Assembly (NCBI RefSeq): GCF_900111115.1
Contig: NZ_FOGD01000002.1
Location: 310,001 to 374,000 of the forward strand
Reading direction: 5' to 3'
From: Giesbergeria anulus
GTDB lineage: Bacteria; Pseudomonadota; Gammaproteobacteria; Burkholderiales; Burkholderiaceae_C
DNA: 64,000 bases
The translations under genes and the position numbers were made by a program. The notes below the pieces were generated by a model that worked only from the letters and a program-made list of their open reading frames with translations, made no database searches and was not told the origin of the DNA. Positions 62,176 through 64,000 of the stretch are shown here, in pieces (within the stretch, counting starts at the first letter, position 1; every line of letters starts with the position of its first letter).

Positions 62176-63381
62176 ATGAGAAAACAAGTCTTGATTGCCG
62201 GTGGGGGTATTGGCGGAATGGCATCTGCACTGGGGGCTGTGCGTGCTGGCTGGGATGTTCGTTTATACGAACGCGCTTTGACATTCACTGAAGTGGGTGC
62301 CGGTGTGCAACTGGGCCCGAATGTCGTGCGTTGTTTACAAGCCTGGGGATTACAACAGGGTTTGCAAGCCGTAGCAGCATTTCCTGATCGTTTACAGGTA
62401 CGCAGCGCACTCAGTGGCCAAACTTTGGGCACGCTGCCACTAGGCACGCAAACCATACAGTCTTATGGTGCCGCTTACGCGACCATTCACCGTGCTGATT
62501 TGCACCAGTTATTGCTAGATGCTGTGCGCACTTGCTCTGAGGTACAACTCAATCAAGGCATCGCTATCGACAGCTATACCCAATCCGATAGCGTAGTACT
62601 GGTACGCACCAGCCAAGGTAAAGATATTGAAGGTGATGCACTGATCGGTGCCGACGGCGTACGCAGCCGTATCCGCACCCAATTACTGGCCGATGGCCCA
62701 CCGCGCAGCACCGGCCATTTGGCCTACCGAGCACTAGCGCGCCAAGCTGCCTTGCCCAAACGCCTGCGCACCCAGCAAGTCACTGCTTGGCTAGGCCCAC
62801 GTTTGCATGTCGTGCAATACCCGGTACGTCGGGGAGAATGGCAAAATCTGGTGGTCATTGTGCAAGGCCCGGCCCCCGATGATCTGGAGCACTGGAACCA
62901 TGCCGCCAACGCGGCTGATTTGGCCCAAGCCTTGGCCGGAACCTGCACCGCCTTACAAGACATCATTCGTGCTGTGCCCGCCACCGGCCAAGGCTGGCGG
63001 CTCTGGCCCTTGGCCGACCGCCCCCCGGTGCGCCATGCCGACCAAATGGCACAGGGGCTGATAGCCTTGCTGGGCGATGCCGCCCACCCTATGCGCCCCT
63101 ATTTGGCGCAAGGCGCAGGCATGGCTATTGAAGATGCAGTGCAACTACAAAATGCGCTATCCATGCACGACCTCGAAGTGTCCTTGCGTCTGCGCCGCTA
63201 TGCGCTCAACCGCTGGCAACGCAACGCACGGGTGCAGGCACGCTCGCAGCGCAATGGGCGCATTTTTCATGCCACTGGGCTGGTGCGCTGGGGGCGTGAT
63301 CTGTCAATGCGCCTCTTAGGTGAGCGCCTGCTAGATGTGCCTTGGCTCTACAGCGGCGGCCCGATGCAACACCATTTCTAA
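62176..63381 (+). CDS. FAD-dependent aromatic monooxygenase (salicylate/3-hydroxybenzoate hydroxylase-like)
   Basis: 401 aa from ATG 62176 (MRKQVLIAGGGIGGMASALGAVRAGWDVRLYERA); a GTG six codons earlier is possible and neither has a clear ribosome-binding site. Class A flavoprotein hydroxylase: GxGxxG FAD motif at residues 9-14, DG motif in ALIGADGVRSRIRTQL, and second FAD motif LIALLGDAAHPMRPYLAQGAGMAIEDAV. Closest in pattern to salicylate 1-monooxygenase or 3-hydroxybenzoate 6-hydroxylase. It converges with kynB, so a role in kynurenine or aromatic catabolism is possible but not shown. Confidence 0.88.
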   Translation: MRKQVLIAGGGIGGMASALGAVRAGWDVRLYERALTFTEVGAGVQLGPNVVRCLQAWGLQQGLQAVAAFPDRLQVRSALSGQTLGTLPLGTQTIQSYGAAYATIHRADLHQLLLDAVRTCSEVQLNQGIAIDSYTQSDSVVLVRTSQGKDIEGDALIGADGVRSRIRTQLLADGPPRSTGHLAYRALARQAALPKRLRTQQVTAWLGPRLHVVQYPVRRGEWQNLVVIVQGPAPDDLEHWNHAANAADLAQALAGTCTALQDIIRAVPATGQGWRLWPLADRPPVRHADQMAQGLIALLGDAAHPMRPYLAQGAGMAIEDAVQLQNALSMHDLEVSLRLRRYALNRWQRNARVQARSQRNGRIFHATGLVRWGRDLSMRLLGERLLDVPWLYSGGPMQHHF

Positions 63382-63409
63382 GGGCTTAGGGCCGTTATCT
63401 TTATTGGTA

Positions 63410-64000
63410 TCAGGCAAGGCTACGCAACACAGCGCGCACTGGCGAGGCATCGGCCTGTGTCAAGCGCAAGGGCAGGGCAATCAGCTCATAGTCGCCCTCT
63501 GGCACCGCATCGAGCAGCAAGTTTTCTAGCACACGCAGGCCACGCCGCCACAGCACTTGGTGGCAGGGCAATAGAGCGCTGTCTGCCAAGTCCACGCTGG
63601 CGCTATCGGTGCCCACCAACAACACACCGGCATCAGCCAAGCGCTCTAACGTGTCTGGCGCAAAGGCTGTTAAGCACGCATCCCACTGCGTCGGGGCTTG
63701 ATGGTAGGTGCGCACCAACACACGCGGAGGCAAATCAACCAGCGCATGGGCCAAATGCTGCCACTCAATGAACGGGCCACAGGCCATCACATGGATGACG
63801 CGGCACGGCCCAATAAAAGGCTCCAGCGCCAGCAGGCCCACGGCAGCGCCATCGACGGCATAGTGCAAAGGAGCATCAGCATGGGTGCCGACATGCGGTG
63901 ACAGGGTGATGGCGCTGAGATTGACCGGGCCATCGTCGGGCAGGCGAGCGCACCAGCGCTGCGTATAAGCCACATCACCCGGATACACCGGGCTACCCGG
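63410..64000 (-). CDS. kynB: Kynurenine formamidase KynB, 5' end outside window
   Basis: Hydrolyses N-formylkynurenine to kynurenine in tryptophan breakdown. 196 residues are visible, about 90% of the usual 210-217; the frame is open to the window edge (PGSPVYPGDVAYTQRW). Cyclase-family metal ligands are intact: YPGD, SPHVGTHADAPLHY (His, His, Asp, His), and the LLVGTDSASVD segment. The GTG at 63988 is internal. kynU and kynA, expected next in a kynBUA operon, would lie on either side outside the window or elsewhere. Confidence 0.93.
   Translation of the reverse strand, partial: PGSPVYPGDVAYTQRWCARLPDDGPVNLSAITLSPHVGTHADAPLHYAVDGAAVGLLALEPFIGPCRVIHVMACGPFIEWQHLAHALVDLPPRVLVRTYHQAPTQWDACLTAFAPDTLERLADAGVLLVGTDSASVDLADSALLPCHQVLWRRGLRVLENLLLDAVPEGDYELIALPLRLTQADASPVRAVLRSLA

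Overview
The window is a 64 kb piece of a betaproteobacterial chromosome, most likely from the family Comamonadaceae (order Burkholderiales). The evidence is the protein sequences and gene orders: dnaJ-dnaK-grpE, rpsF-priB-rpsR-rplI-dnaB, thrS-infC-rpmI-rplT-pheS-pheT-ihfA, surE-pcm-nlpD, and rlmN-pilW-rodZ-ispG-hisS-yfgM-bamB-der-hfq-hflX-hflK-hflC. It is almost entirely ordinary chromosomal housekeeping DNA. I see no IS element, prophage or CRISPR array. The one clear mobile element is an intein inside dnaB.

Layout. 1-3600: heat-shock chaperones dnaJ (cut by the window edge), dnaK and grpE on the minus strand, with a near-perfect sigma-32 promoter upstream of grpE. 3600-8750: the ribosomal/primosome operon rpsF-priB-rpsR-rplI ending in a strong terminator, then dnaB carrying a 351-residue intein in its P-loop, then a RelA/SpoT-domain protein. 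8750-16750: PhoH-PIN protein, peroxiredoxin, an Mth938-like protein, alaA, hom and thrC, then three small hypothetical genes. 16770-16935: tRNA-Pro(GGG) with its own promoter and terminator. 17100-25200: a GNAT gene, then the minus-strand thrS-infC-rpmI-rplT-pheST-ihfA cluster, preceded by what looks like a threonine-rich leader peptide with a transcription attenuator. 25200-30400: cheV, a small envelope/stress cluster (BON lipoprotein, CsbD, DUF3309, a truncated crystallin-like protein, a collagen-like lipoprotein, a Crp/Fnr regulator), a HIT protein and an adenosine/adenine deaminase.

30500-39360: an EAL-CBS-GGDEF protein, then a complete tripartite RND efflux operon (membrane fusion protein, inner-membrane pump, outer-membrane factor) and a divergent TetR repressor. 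A 26-bp perfect palindrome between the two has the arms of the E. coli AcrR operator. 39350-54600: a long minus-strand series for membrane-protease control (HflKC), RNA and ribosome factors (HflX, Hfq, Der, RlmN), envelope assembly (BamB, a YfgM-like protein, RodZ, PilW), hisS, ispG, ndk, rluB and scpB. 54500-58020: rluD, nlpD, pcm, surE. 58160-64000: a diguanylate cyclase, gamma-glutamyltransferase, an H-NS family protein, a flavin monooxygenase and kynB (cut by the window edge).

The most interesting points are: (1) the dnaB intein has the Trp/Cys/Thr signature and Ala1 of a class 3 intein, with an apparently intact LAGLIDADG endonuclease; (2) the thrS leader encodes MTPRTTTTELVSAH and can fold into mutually exclusive pairings ending in a terminator 11 nt before the thrS start; (3) infC appears to start at AUA; (4) the hflC terminator lies inside the 3' end of tetR, which suggests the efflux island was joined on next to the hfl operon; (5) a 52-codon DUF3309 gene is easily missed because it is so short.
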